DNA of 59,556 nt from NCBI GenBank assembly GCA_025937235.1, contig JAICRU010000007.1:1-59556 (forward strand), in the 5' to 3' direction. Of this stretch, positions 25,616-34,593 are shown one piece after another. Both the position numbers and the translations under genes were made by a program. The stretch is from Acidimicrobiia bacterium. GTDB taxonomy: Bacteria > Actinomycetota > Acidimicrobiia > Spongiisociales > ZC4RG35. Positions within the stretch are counted from its first letter, which is position 1. The number at the start of each line of letters is the position of its first letter. The notes below the pieces were generated by a model, which was not told where the DNA came from, made no database searches, and worked only from the letters and a program-made list of their open reading frames with translations.

Positions 25616-26845
25616 ATGGCTCGAATCAAGATGGAAGGCCTGGGCAAGGTCTACGACGATGGGACCCGGGCGGTGGGCAATCTCGACCTCGAGATCGAAG
25701 ACGGCGAGTTCCTGGTGTTGGTTGGGCCCTCAGGGTGTGGCAAGTCGACCGTGCTGCGGATGATTGCCGGTCTGGAGGACATCACCGAGGGCACCATGAC
25801 CATCGGCGACAGGGTGGTCAACGACATAGCCCCCAAAGACCGCGACATCGCCATGGTCTTCCAGAACTACGCCCTATATCCCCACATGTCCGTGTACGAC
25901 AACATGGCGTTCGGTCTCAAGCTGAGGAAATTCTCCAAAGACGAGATCCAACGCCGGGTCGAGGAGGCAGCGGACATCCTCGAGATCCGTGAGTACCTGC
26001 AGCGCAAGCCCAAGGCGCTTTCCGGCGGCCAGCGGCAGCGGGTCGCGATGGGTCGGGCCATCGTTCGCGAGCCCGCGGCATTCCTGATGGACGAGCCTCT
26101 GTCCAACCTCGACGCCAAGCTCCGGGTGCAGATGCGGGCCGAACTGGAACGACTCCACGGCCGTCTCGAGACTACGACTGTCTATGTGACCCACGACCAG
26201 GTCGAGGCGATGACCCTGGGCGACAGGGTGGCGGTGCTTCGCCCCGTCTCCTCGGCGCGGCCCTGGAACCTGCAGCAGGTAGGTAGGCCAACCGATCTCT
26301 TCGACCACCCCGACAACCTGTTCGTAGCAGGTTTCATCGGCAGCCCGGCTATGAACCTGGCGTACGGTCGGCTGGAGAACCGCGGGGACCAGGTATGGGC
26401 GGTGCTGCCCAACGCGGAGCTCAGGGTCGATCCCCGCGCCCTGGAGGCACACCCAGGGCTCGAGAATCGGATGGGCGACGAACTGGTGGTGGGCATTCGA
26501 CCCAACTCACTCGAGGCTGCCGCGGTCAAGGGACCCGACCCCGATCGAACGCTCAAGGCGACTGTGGAAGTCACCGAGATGCTCGGGGCGGAGACCTACG
26601 TCCACTTCACGGTCCACCGACCTCCGGTGGTCACTCCCGACATCGAAGAGTTGCTGGCCGACACCGGGCAGGACCCGTCCACTCTCGGTGACACCACCAA
26701 CTTCATCGCCAGAGTCAGCCCAGATGCCCGGATCTCTCGGGGTGACGAGATCGAGCTGATCGTCGACACCGCCAAGCTGCATTTCTTCGATCCGAAGAGT
26801 GGAATCAGGGTCGGGTCCGAACAGAAGGTAGGCGCCAGCGTCTGA
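25616..26845 (+). CDS. Sugar ABC transporter ATPase, MsmK/UgpC family
   Basis: The 409-residue ATPase has Walker A GPSGCGKST, the Q-loop, signature LSGGQRQRVAMGRA and Walker B FLMDEPLSNLDAKL, then an H-loop (YVTHDQ) and the C-terminal TOBE/MalK-type regulatory domain (about 240-400). Such ATPases are shared by several sugar permease pairs. The ABC permease operon on the other strand has no ATPase of its own, so this gene probably energises it. Confidence 0.94.
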   Translation: MARIKMEGLGKVYDDGTRAVGNLDLEIEDGEFLVLVGPSGCGKSTVLRMIAGLEDITEGTMTIGDRVVNDIAPKDRDIAMVFQNYALYPHMSVYDNMAFGLKLRKFSKDEIQRRVEEAADILEIREYLQRKPKALSGGQRQRVAMGRAIVREPAAFLMDEPLSNLDAKLRVQMRAELERLHGRLETTTVYVTHDQVEAMTLGDRVAVLRPVSSARPWNLQQVGRPTDLFDHPDNLFVAGFIGSPAMNLAYGRLENRGDQVWAVLPNAELRVDPRALEAHPGLENRMGDELVVGIRPNSLEAAAVKGPDPDRTLKATVEVTEMLGAETYVHFTVHRPPVVTPDIEELLADTGQDPSTLGDTTNFIARVSPDARISRGDEIELIVDTAKLHFFDPKSGIRVGSEQKVGASV

Positions 26846-26864
26846 GCCGCGACCCTCTGAGGAA

Positions 26865-28232
26865 CTGACCGGAGGAGCGGCATCCGCGGGGTCGTTTCCC
26901 GAAGACTTCGCCTGGGGCGTGGCCACCGCGGCCTATCAGATCGAGGGTGGTCGCCACGAGCAGGGGAAGGGCGACTCGATCTGGGATCGGTTCTCCGACC
27001 TGGGCCGGCTGCGTGACCCGGGCGACGTGGCCTGTGATCACTACCACCGCTGGGAGGAGGATCTCGACCTCCTGGCCCGGCTCGGGGTCTCCTCGTATCG
27101 TTTCTCCGTCTCCTGGCCAAGGGTCATCCCCGATGGGGACGGACGTGTCAACCAGGCCGGGCTCGACTTCTACCGCCGGCTCGTGGCCGGTCTGCGGGCA
27201 AGGGGAATCGCCCCGTTCGTCACCCTGTACCACTGGGACCTGCCCCAGGTCCTGCAGGACAAGGGTGGCTGGGCCTCCCGACAAACCGTGGAGGCATTCG
27301 CCCGCTACGCCTGTGTGGTGGCCGGCGCCCTGGGCGATGACACGACTCACTGGATCACGCAGAACGAGCCATGGGTGACGACGATGCTCGGGCACCGGGA
27401 CGGGGTATTCGCGCCGGGCATCTCCGACTGGCAAACGGCCATGACCGTCGGACATCATCTGCTCGTGGCTCACGGCATGGCCGCCGAGGAAGTCAAGGGG
27501 GTGCTCCCCGACGCCCAGGTGGGGATCGGGATCGACTGTCGACCAGCTCGCGCGGCGTCGGATTCGGATGAGGACCATGCCGCGGCCCGTCACTTCGACG
27601 GCGCCAGGAACCGGTGGTTCTTCGACCCGATCTTCGGCCACGGCTATCCCGACGACGTGATGCGTACCTATCGTGACCGGCGCCAGATCGACCCCGACCT
27701 GGTCACGACGGCCGACCTGGCGATCATCGCCACGCCGATCGACTTCCTCGGGCTCAACTACTACACGACCGTCACCATCGGGGCAGGCCAGGAGGACGGG
27801 CCCGATCCAGGCCCGGAATCGGGCAAAGATCCGGGGCCCGGGTACACCGACATGGGTTGGAGAGTCGACCCGGCCGGGCTGACCCGGTATCTGCGTCACA
27901 TCCACGACACCTACGCGCCCCGATCGATCTTGATCACCGAGAACGGTGCCAGCTACTCCGACGGCCCCGACGAGCGCGGGATCATCGACGATGTCCGACG
28001 CATCGACTATTTGAGGTCACACGTGGAGGCGACGGCGGCGGCCAGGGACCGGGGGGTACCAGTCGACGGTTACTTCGTGTGGAGCCTGATGGACAATCTG
28101 GAATGGGTGGAGGGCTTTTCCCAGCGCTTCGGGCTGATCTGGGTCGATCGAGAGACACTGGACAGGACACCAAAGAGGAGCTTCGACTGGTACCGCGGCA
28201 TTGTCACCGCCGGTACTTTGGCGGCGTCATGA
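26865..28232 (+). CDS. GH1 beta-glucosidase with non-standard start
   Basis: This is a glycoside hydrolase family 1 enzyme of about 455 residues. The acid/base Glu is in WITQNEPW, the nucleophile Glu in ITENGASYSD, and NLEWVEGFSQRFGLIWVD contributes the sugar-binding C-terminal part. Homology starts at SFPEDFAWGVATAAYQIEGG, encoded from about 26889, but that stretch has no ATG, GTG or TTG before it. The only alternatives are CTG 26865, used here as the start, or GTG 26919, which would remove the first beta strand (SFPEDFAWG). GGAGGAG at 26871 suggests initiation close to 26885. Sits 20 nt after the ATPase gene. Confidence 0.85.
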   Translation: MTGGAASAGSFPEDFAWGVATAAYQIEGGRHEQGKGDSIWDRFSDLGRLRDPGDVACDHYHRWEEDLDLLARLGVSSYRFSVSWPRVIPDGDGRVNQAGLDFYRRLVAGLRARGIAPFVTLYHWDLPQVLQDKGGWASRQTVEAFARYACVVAGALGDDTTHWITQNEPWVTTMLGHRDGVFAPGISDWQTAMTVGHHLLVAHGMAAEEVKGVLPDAQVGIGIDCRPARAASDSDEDHAAARHFDGARNRWFFDPIFGHGYPDDVMRTYRDRRQIDPDLVTTADLAIIATPIDFLGLNYYTTVTIGAGQEDGPDPGPESGKDPGPGYTDMGWRVDPAGLTRYLRHIHDTYAPRSILITENGASYSDGPDERGIIDDVRRIDYLRSHVEATAAARDRGVPVDGYFVWSLMDNLEWVEGFSQRFGLIWVDRETLDRTPKRSFDWYRGIVTAGTLAAS

Positions 28233-28969
28233 GTCGCTCGATGACATGTGTGTGTCAGGTCGTCATCACGGCCGAGGACACCGAGTCGCTGATCGCGCCG
28301 GTCAAGGAGCATTTCGACCAGGAGCATCCCGACTACCTCGTGAGCACAGCCAATGTCCGGAACACGCTCGAGTCCGAGGATCGTGCCACCGGTCCCACCG
28401 AGCCCCTGGGGTCGATCGGCCCACTGGAGATCGTTCCCATCACACCCGGGTCGGCCGAGGACGTCGCCCGCTTCTTCGACGTCGATGCTTTCCCCGACAA
28501 CCCGTGGTGGGGCGCCTGCTACTGCATGTTCTTCCCGCGGGGTGGCAGACAGAACGAGAACTGGGGTGAGGAGCCCTGGCAGGAAAACCGGAACGATCAG
28601 CTATCCCGGATCCACTCGGGAAGGACGACGGGGATGCTGGCCTACGCCGACGGAAAGCTGGTCGGCTGGTGCAACGCCACCGCCAGGTCGGAGTTTCCCT
28701 CGCTGGCTACCGGGGACGACGACGGGGTTGCATCGATCGTCTGTTTCGTCGTATCACCTCCCCACCGCGGGCACGGGGTCGCCACAGGTCTGTTGGACGG
28801 GGTGGTGCAGACGTTCCCCGAGCGCGGCTTTCACCGTCTGGAGGCTTATCCGGTGAAGGACGCGTCCGATCAGAGAAAGGCGTTCCACGGCACGGTTGAT
28901 CTCTTCACGAGCGCCGGTTTCACGCTGGTCAACGAGGAGCCACTGGTCATGTCGAGAGATCTGCCATGA
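28229..28969 (+). CDS. DUF1059-GNAT acetyltransferase fusion
   Basis: The 246-residue protein has an N-terminal DUF1059-like segment of about 50 residues (SMTCVCQVVITAEDTESLIA) followed by a GNAT domain (about 65-246). The acetyl-CoA motif is in VVSPPHRGHGVATGLLDGVV, matching the Q/RxxGxG/A pattern, and FYMF-like cysteines occur in WGACYCMFF. The start overlaps the GH1 stop (ATGA). The reading frame upstream in the GH1 gene shows no homology. The acetylated substrate is unknown. Confidence 0.85.
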   Translation: MSRSMTCVCQVVITAEDTESLIAPVKEHFDQEHPDYLVSTANVRNTLESEDRATGPTEPLGSIGPLEIVPITPGSAEDVARFFDVDAFPDNPWWGACYCMFFPRGGRQNENWGEEPWQENRNDQLSRIHSGRTTGMLAYADGKLVGWCNATARSEFPSLATGDDDGVASIVCFVVSPPHRGHGVATGLLDGVVQTFPERGFHRLEAYPVKDASDQRKAFHGTVDLFTSAGFTLVNEEPLVMSRDLP

Positions 28970-29334
28970 GCGAGCGTCTCGATGATTGGATGGAGGGCTA
29001 TATCGAGGCGTGGACGACGAACGACGAGCACGACATCGCGGCGCTGTTCACACCCGATGCGATATACGACCCGCAGACGGCGGATGGCGAGCGACACGGC
29101 CACGCCGAGATCATCGAGTGGTGGCAGGACGTCGGCGATCGGCCCGGCGACTGGGATTTCGAGTGGCTCCCGCTGATCGAGACCGAAGAAATGGCGGTGA
29201 TCACGGGCACGACGCGCTACACGGCGCCACCGGCGACCTATCGCAATCTGTTCGTGATCCGATTCGATGACGACGGGCGCTGCAGCGATTTCACCGAGTG
29301 GTACATCGAAGAAGAGGGGACGGAGGAGGAGTGA
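28966..29334 (+). CDS. SnoaL-like/NTF2-fold protein
   Basis: The 122-residue protein has the layout of SnoaL-like polyketide-cyclase/NTF2 folds: N-terminal helix with WMEGYIEAWTTNDEHDIAALF, then TPDAIYDPQTADGERHGHAE and beta strands that end in FVIRFDDDGRCSDFTEWY. Function in such proteins is diverse. Its ATG overlaps the stop of the GNAT gene by 4 nt, so the two are translated together. Confidence 0.85.
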   Translation: MSERLDDWMEGYIEAWTTNDEHDIAALFTPDAIYDPQTADGERHGHAEIIEWWQDVGDRPGDWDFEWLPLIETEEMAVITGTTRYTAPPATYRNLFVIRFDDDGRCSDFTEWYIEEEGTEEE

Positions 29335-29492
29335 TGGCCGTCTCGATGGCCGGCCTTCCTCGGCCGGAGGCCGCTTTCGAGCCCCGGTCGGCGATGATGT
29401 GCCCGGGCCATCACACCCCGGGCCGAACAGACGTCGGTCGGCCGGGGCTTCGACTCCATGGCCAGGTCCGGCGCAGCGCTGTATCCGGGTAG
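29334..29492 (+). CDS. Possible coupled small ORF, 52 aa
   Basis: A 52-codon frame starts with ATG overlapping the NTF2-like gene's TGA (TGATG), behind GGAGGAGG, and its TAG overlaps the GTG start of the patatin gene (TAGTG). Such double coupling is what a real operon gene shows. The protein is Pro/Arg-rich with one CPGHH stretch and has no recognisable domain. It may only be a translation bridge. Confidence 0.3.
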   Translation: MAVSMAGLPRPEAAFEPRSAMMCPGHHTPGRTDVGRPGLRLHGQVRRSAVSG

Positions 29493-30319
29493 TGACCACC
29501 GCTTTCGTCCTCGGGGGTGGCGGGCGCTGGGGAGCGGTCGAGGTCGGGATGCTGCGGGCCCTCGACGAAACGGGGATCGAGCCTGACCTGATCCTCGGCA
29601 CGTCGATCGGGGCATTCAACGGCTCGGTGATGGCCGATCGCCCCGGGCAGGCCGGTGTCGAGGCACTGACCCGGCTCTGGGCGGAGATCGCCGAAAGCGA
29701 CGTCCTGCAGGGGAGCCGCATGGATCGTCTCAAGAACGTGGCCACTTTCCGACCAGCGCTGCACGAGACCTCCGAGCTTCGCACCTTGCTCGAGCATGTC
29801 CATCCACGGGACCGGCGCATCGAAGAGCTGGCCGTGCCCTTCCAGTGTGTCGCTGCTTCGATCGAGCGGGCTGCAGAGCATTGGTTCTCCAGTGGCCCTC
29901 TGGTCGACGCATTGCTGGCGTCTTCTGCAGTCCCGGCTCTCTTTCCCCCAGTCGAGATCGGGGGAGAGCACTTCTACGACGGCGGGCTGGTGAACTCGGT
30001 GCCGCTGGCCCGAGCCGTGGAACTGGGCGCAAGCGAGATATACGTGCTGCAGGTGGGCCGCCTGGAGTCGCCACTCCGCCCGCCTGAGCGTCTCCATGAG
30101 GCGGCTCTGATCTCGTTCGAGATCGCCCGGCGTCACCGTTACACCACGGCGGTGGAGAACCTCCCAGAAGGCATCGATCTCCACGTGCTGCCCTCTGGGA
30201 ACCCGGTCGCATTCGATGACACCAGACAACTGAAATGGCGGGACGTCGGCTCGACCAAAGCCCTCGTCGAAGGCGCCTATCTGGCTTCGATGGCCTATCT
30301 CGACCCGGCCCATTCGTGA
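29492..30319 (+). CDS. Patatin-like phospholipase
   Basis: The 275-residue protein is a patatin/RssA-type acyl hydrolase. Oxyanion hole GGGGRWGAVEVGM lies at the N-terminus, the nucleophile is in GTSIGA and the catalytic Asp in YDGGLVNSVPL. Length and motifs are typical. GTG 29492 gives the family N-terminus (TTAFVLGGGG); upstream extension overlaps the previous gene. Its stop overlaps the next start in a GTGA, so it is coupled to an acyltransferase, which suggests phospholipid acyl turnover. Confidence 0.92.
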   Translation: MTTAFVLGGGGRWGAVEVGMLRALDETGIEPDLILGTSIGAFNGSVMADRPGQAGVEALTRLWAEIAESDVLQGSRMDRLKNVATFRPALHETSELRTLLEHVHPRDRRIEELAVPFQCVAASIERAAEHWFSSGPLVDALLASSAVPALFPPVEIGGEHFYDGGLVNSVPLARAVELGASEIYVLQVGRLESPLRPPERLHEAALISFEIARRHRYTTAVENLPEGIDLHVLPSGNPVAFDDTRQLKWRDVGSTKALVEGAYLASMAYLDPAHS

Positions 30320-31350
30320 CGGCGCCACCTCTCCCGCCACGATGGCTGAGACGGATCCTGATCGATCCTGCAGTCGTCGCATTGGTGGTCTTTGCCGTTC
30401 TCTCCCTGCCCCTCTGGATCATTGCCGCAGCCTTTCTCTCCAGATACGTGCCGGGCAACTGGCGCATCCTCCGCCTCGCCTGGTTCCTCTTTCTCTATGT
30501 TCTCGTGGAGGCGGCCGCTCTCACGGTTATGTTCCTCACCTGGGTCTTCTCTGGACTCGGGTGGAAGATTCGGTCGCCGTTCTTCATCGAGACCCACTAT
30601 CGGCTTCTCGGGTTGATGCTGTCCGTCGTGATGCGATCCGGACAGCGGACCTTCAAGCTGCGGATCGTCGGGACACAGGAACGTCCCACCACCACGACCA
30701 ACGGGGGGCAGCCCCGTTCGATCCTCGTCCTCTCGCGGCACGCCGGGCCCGGTGACTCGTTCCTGCTGATGGACGGCTTGGTGAATGGCTATGGGCGGGA
30801 GCCGCGCATCGTCCTCAAGGAGTTCATGCAGTGGGACCCTGCGGTCGATGTCATCCTCAACCGCCTCCCCACCGCCTTCGTCCCTGTCGGCAGGAAGGGC
30901 GGCGACGTCCTGATTCAGTCCATCTCGGATCTCGCCGGAACCATGGATCACGACGATGCCTTCGTGATCTTCCCTGAGGGCGCCAACTACACCGAAGGCA
31001 GGCACGCCCGCGCCATCCAGAAGCTGCGTGAGATCGGGCGGCCCGATCTGGCGGAGCGGGCTGAGGAGCTGAAGCAGACCCTCCCTCCCCGGTCGCTAGG
31101 CGTGATGACCGCTCTGGCGGCTGCACCGGCCGACACGGATGTCTTCCTGGTGGGTCATGCCGGGCTGGAGACCTTCATCACCGCCGGCGACATCTGGAGG
31201 GCGATGCCGATGGACACCGAGGTCGAGGTGAAGATCTGGCACGTTCGGGCCGAGGAGATCCCGCCGGCCGACCAACAGGAGGCCTGGCTCTACGACCTCT
31301 GGTCCGAGATCGACGATTGGATAAGTGCCGAATTGTCCCGGACCGGTTAG
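30316..31350 (+). CDS. PlsC-like lysophospholipid acyltransferase, membrane
   Basis: The 344-residue membrane protein has two or three N-terminal helices (about 15-100), then an acyltransferase domain with the HX4D motif RHAGPGDS and the FPEGANYTEGRHARAI segment. Length is longer than classical PlsC (about 240). GTG 30316 overlaps the patatin stop by 4 nt. It probably acylates lysophospholipid products released by the patatin partner, an inference from neighbourhood only. Confidence 0.88.
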   Translation: MTAPPLPPRWLRRILIDPAVVALVVFAVLSLPLWIIAAAFLSRYVPGNWRILRLAWFLFLYVLVEAAALTVMFLTWVFSGLGWKIRSPFFIETHYRLLGLMLSVVMRSGQRTFKLRIVGTQERPTTTTNGGQPRSILVLSRHAGPGDSFLLMDGLVNGYGREPRIVLKEFMQWDPAVDVILNRLPTAFVPVGRKGGDVLIQSISDLAGTMDHDDAFVIFPEGANYTEGRHARAIQKLREIGRPDLAERAEELKQTLPPRSLGVMTALAAAPADTDVFLVGHAGLETFITAGDIWRAMPMDTEVEVKIWHVRAEEIPPADQQEAWLYDLWSEIDDWISAELSRTG

Positions 31351-31361
31351 GTTTTGGCTCG

Positions 31362-31862
31362 ATGACTCTCATCGGGAACATCCTCTGGCTCATCCTCTGC
31401 GGTTTCTGGATGGCGATCCTCTATCTGATCGGTGGCCTGCTCGGTCTGGTCCTGATCGTCACCATCCCCCTCGGCATCCAGGCTTTCAAGCTGGCCGGTT
31501 ATGTGATCTGGCCCTTCGGGCGAACCGTGGTGAGCCAGCCGGGGGCGTCGCCGGTGTGGACTGCCATCGGCAACGTCATCTGGGTGATCCTGATCGGCTG
31601 GTGGCTGGCCCTGGCCCACGTGGTGGCCGCTGTCCTCTTCTTCATCACCATCATCGGGATCCCCTTCGGGGTGGCCAATCTCAAGCTGGCCCGCCTGGCG
31701 CTGCTGCCCTTCGGATTCGATGTCGCCACGCGGCCGATGGGTGGCGAGCCGGTGCTCTACGTCCCCCAGCTCGGGACATCGACGACGGTCCCGGTGGACA
31801 CCCTTCCCTCGGCGACGCCTCTCGAACCGCCCCAGGTCACGGGGCCGTCTTCGGCTCCATGA
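31362..31862 (+). CDS. YccF-family inner-membrane protein
   Basis: The 166-residue protein has two repeats of the YccF-type domain, each with paired hydrophobic segments and the signature [19 protein letters not shown] or [19 protein letters not shown]. The C-terminal 40 residues are Thr/Pro-rich. ATG 31362 is 11 nt after the acyltransferase stop. The last 26 nt overlap the 3' end of ilvC on the opposite strand. Confidence 0.9.
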   Translation: MTLIGNILWLILCGFWMAILYLIGGLLGLVLIVTIPLGIQAFKLAGYVIWPFGRTVVSQPGASPVWTAIGNVIWVILIGWWLALAHVVAAVLFFITIIGIPFGVANLKLARLALLPFGFDVATRPMGGEPVLYVPQLGTSTTVPVDTLPSATPLEPPQVTGPSSAP

Positions 31863-32841
31863 AAGGCATCATCTTGCGCAGCTCCCGGCCCACGTCTTCG
31901 ATCTGGTGGGCCCGGTTGGCCGCTCGCTGCTCGTAGAGGAACGGCGCTCCCTCCCGGGCCTGGGCCATCCACTCATTGGCGAAGGCGCCTGATTGGATGT
32001 CGGCCAGGGCGTTCTTCATGGCGGCGCGGGTCTCGTCGGTGATGATGCGAGAGCCGCGGGTGTAGTCCCCGTATTCGGCGGTGTCCGACACCGAGTAACG
32101 CATCCAGGAGAGACCTCCCTCATAGAGGAGATCTACGATCAGCTTCAGCTCGTGGAGGGTCTCGAAGTAGGCCGACTCCGGCTGATACCCCGCCTCCACC
32201 AGGGTCTCGAAGGATGCCTTGATCAGCTCCGAGATCCCACCGCAAAGAATGACCTGCTCACCGAACAGATCAGTCTCGGTCTCCTCCTTGAAGGTCGTCT
32301 CCAGGATCCCTGCCCGCCCACCACCGATGCCCGAGGCGTAGGAGAGGGCAAGGGAACGAGCATTCCCGGATGCGTCCTGATGGACGGCGAGTAGGCAGGG
32401 GACCCCCGATCCTTCGGTATAGGTGCGTCGAACCAGATGGCCCGGTCCCTTCGGGGCGATCATGGCGACGTCGACGTCTTCGGGGGGCACGATCTCACCG
32501 AAGTGGATGTTGAAGCCGTGGGCGAAGAGCAGAGTGTCGCCGGAGTCCAGGTAGGGCTCGACCGATTCGGAGTAGATGACCCCCATCACCTGGTCCGGGA
32601 CCAGCATCATGATGGTGTCCGCCCATTCGGCAGCCGCGTCGGGCGTCAGGACCGTCAGTCCCTCCGACTCGGCCGCGGCCCAACTCGATGAGCCCTCACG
32701 CAACCCGACTACCACATCGACACCGGACTCCTTCAGATTCAGGGCATGAGCGTGACCCTGACTGCCGTAGCCGATGACGGCGACCTTCTTGGCCTTGATG
32801 AGGTCGAGATCGCTGTCCGCGTCGTAGTAGATGGTTGCCAT
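31837..32841 (-). CDS. ilvC: Ketol-acid reductoisomerase
   Basis: IlvC (334 residues) is a class I ketol-acid reductoisomerase. The Rossmann motif [10 protein letters not shown] and the NADP loop [14 protein letters not shown] are at the N-terminus. Metal-site residues are in [18 protein letters not shown] and the C-terminal knotted domain is complete. The end overlaps yccF by 26 nt. It is divergent from ilvD with a 60-nt shared promoter gap; it joins neither the ilvBN-leu operon nor its attenuator. Confidence 0.96.
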   Translation of the reverse strand: MATIYYDADSDLDLIKAKKVAVIGYGSQGHAHALNLKESGVDVVVGLREGSSSWAAAESEGLTVLTPDAAAEWADTIMMLVPDQVMGVIYSESVEPYLDSGDTLLFAHGFNIHFGEIVPPEDVDVAMIAPKGPGHLVRRTYTEGSGVPCLLAVHQDASGNARSLALSYASGIGGGRAGILETTFKEETETDLFGEQVILCGGISELIKASFETLVEAGYQPESAYFETLHELKLIVDLLYEGGLSWMRYSVSDTAEYGDYTRGSRIITDETRAAMKNALADIQSGAFANEWMAQAREGAPFLYEQRAANRAHQIEDVGRELRKMMPFMEPKTAP

Positions 32842-32901
32842 GCCTCGATTGTGGTCGGTTTGGCGCTCGCGAAAAACTCGGGGTCATAGGATGCCTGAGG
32901 C

Positions 32902-34569
32902 ATGACGACCAAGATCAGATCTCAGGAGGTGACCGAGGGCGCGGCCAAGGCTGGTGCGAGGGCGATGCTCCGTGCGGTCGGCCTCACCGAAGCGGACTTC
33001 GACCGTGCTCAGGTCGGGGTGGTGTCGGCGGGGAACGAGGTGACGCCGTGCAACCTCACCGGGCCCGAGCTGTCCCGGCATGCCAAGACCGGGGTGGCCT
33101 CGGCCGGGGGAGTCGGATTGGTCTTCTCCACCATCGCCGTCTCGGATGGGATCTCGATGGGCCACGAGGGGATGCGCGCCTCCCTCGTCTCCCGTGAGGT
33201 GATCGCCGACTCGGTCGAGCTGGTGATGCATGCCGAGCGGTTCGATGCGTTGGTCGCCATCGCAGGGTGCGACAAGTCGCTACCCGGGATGCTGATGGCT
33301 GCTGCCCGGCTCGATCTCCCTGCGGTGTTCCTCTACGGCGGCTCCAGTCTTCCCGGGCACTACGCCGGCCGCGACATCTCGATCGTCGACGTGTTCGAGG
33401 GTATAGGCGCCGAGTCCGAAGGCCGGATAACGATCGATGAGCTCCTCGCCATAGAACGGGCGGCCTGCCCTGGAGCAGGTTCCTGTGCTGGGATGTTCAC
33501 AGCAAACACGATGGCATCGGTCGGGGAGGCGATCGGCATGTCCCTTCCGGGCTCGGCCTCGGTTCCGGCCGTCGATCCGCGGCTGCACGACTACGCCGAG
33601 AGATCCGGTGCGGCTGTGATGAGACTGCTCGAGGACGGGGTTCGCCCCAGGGACATCATGACCCGCCCTGCCTTCGAGAATGCGATCACCACCGTGATGG
33701 CGCTCGGTGGCTCCACCAACGCGGTGCTCCATCTTCTCGCCATCGCCCATGAGGCCGGTGTGCACCTCGAGCTGGAGGATTTCGACCAGATCTCACGACG
33801 CACCCCGCACCTGGGTGACCTCAAGCCATTCGGCAGGTATCACATGGTGGACCTGGACCGTGTGGGTGGCGTGCCCATCGTCCTCAGGGCCCTCCTCGAC
33901 GAAGGTCTGCTTCACGGCGACACGATGACAGTGACCGGTAGCACGATGGCGGAGAACCTGGCTGAGACCGTCTTCGAGACCGGCCAGGACGTCATCGCCC
34001 CGCCCGGCTCGCCGCTGGCGGCAGAAGGGGGGATCGCCGTTCTCAGGGGCAACCTCGCCCCCGGTGGGGCCGTCGTCAAGGTCGCCGGCATCGACCTCGA
34101 TGTATTCGAGGGGCCGGCCCGTGTTTTCGACGGCGAACAGGGCGCCCTCCAGGCCCTCTTCGACCATCTCATCCAGCCCGGCGATGTCGTCATCATCCGG
34201 ACCGAGGGCCCCAAGGGCGGCCCCGGGATGCGCGAGATGCTCCAGATCACCGCCGCCATCAAGGGGGTTGGGCTGGGCAAAGAAGTCCTTCTGGTCACGG
34301 ACGGGCGGTTCTCCGGCGGGACCACCGGATTGTGCATCGGGCATGTGGCTCCCGAGTCAGAGGCGGGAGGGCCGATGGCCCTGGTCGAGGAAGGCGACCG
34401 GATCCGGGTCGATGTCGCCTCGCGAAGCCTCGACATCCTGGTCGGCGACGAGGTGCTGGCCGATCGTGCCGCCAGATGGTCTCCCCACCCCGCCAGGTAC
34501 GAGACCGGCGCCCTGGCCAAATACGCCCGTCTCGTTGGGTCGGCCGAGACCGGAGCTGTGACCGGTTGA
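32902..34569 (+). CDS. ilvD: Dihydroxy-acid dehydratase
   Basis: IlvD (555 residues) dehydrates dihydroxy acids in Ile/Val synthesis. Cluster cysteines are in [16 protein letters not shown] and [14 protein letters not shown]. The catalytic-region GSTMAENL and [17 protein letters not shown] segments are intact. Divergent from ilvC. No leader peptide or attenuator is visible in the 60-nt gap. Confidence 0.96.
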   Translation: MTTKIRSQEVTEGAAKAGARAMLRAVGLTEADFDRAQVGVVSAGNEVTPCNLTGPELSRHAKTGVASAGGVGLVFSTIAVSDGISMGHEGMRASLVSREVIADSVELVMHAERFDALVAIAGCDKSLPGMLMAAARLDLPAVFLYGGSSLPGHYAGRDISIVDVFEGIGAESEGRITIDELLAIERAACPGAGSCAGMFTANTMASVGEAIGMSLPGSASVPAVDPRLHDYAERSGAAVMRLLEDGVRPRDIMTRPAFENAITTVMALGGSTNAVLHLLAIAHEAGVHLELEDFDQISRRTPHLGDLKPFGRYHMVDLDRVGGVPIVLRALLDEGLLHGDTMTVTGSTMAENLAETVFETGQDVIAPPGSPLAAEGGIAVLRGNLAPGGAVVKVAGIDLDVFEGPARVFDGEQGALQALFDHLIQPGDVVIIRTEGPKGGPGMREMLQITAAIKGVGLGKEVLLVTDGRFSGGTTGLCIGHVAPESEAGGPMALVEEGDRIRVDVASRSLDILVGDEVLADRAARWSPHPARYETGALAKYARLVGSAETGAVTG

Positions 34570-34593
34570 CCAGGGGCAACTAGCTTCTCCGGT

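Noticed and set aside
32842-32901. Leader peptide for ilvC or ilvD
   Set aside because: The 60-nt gap has no branched-chain-rich ORF or terminator.
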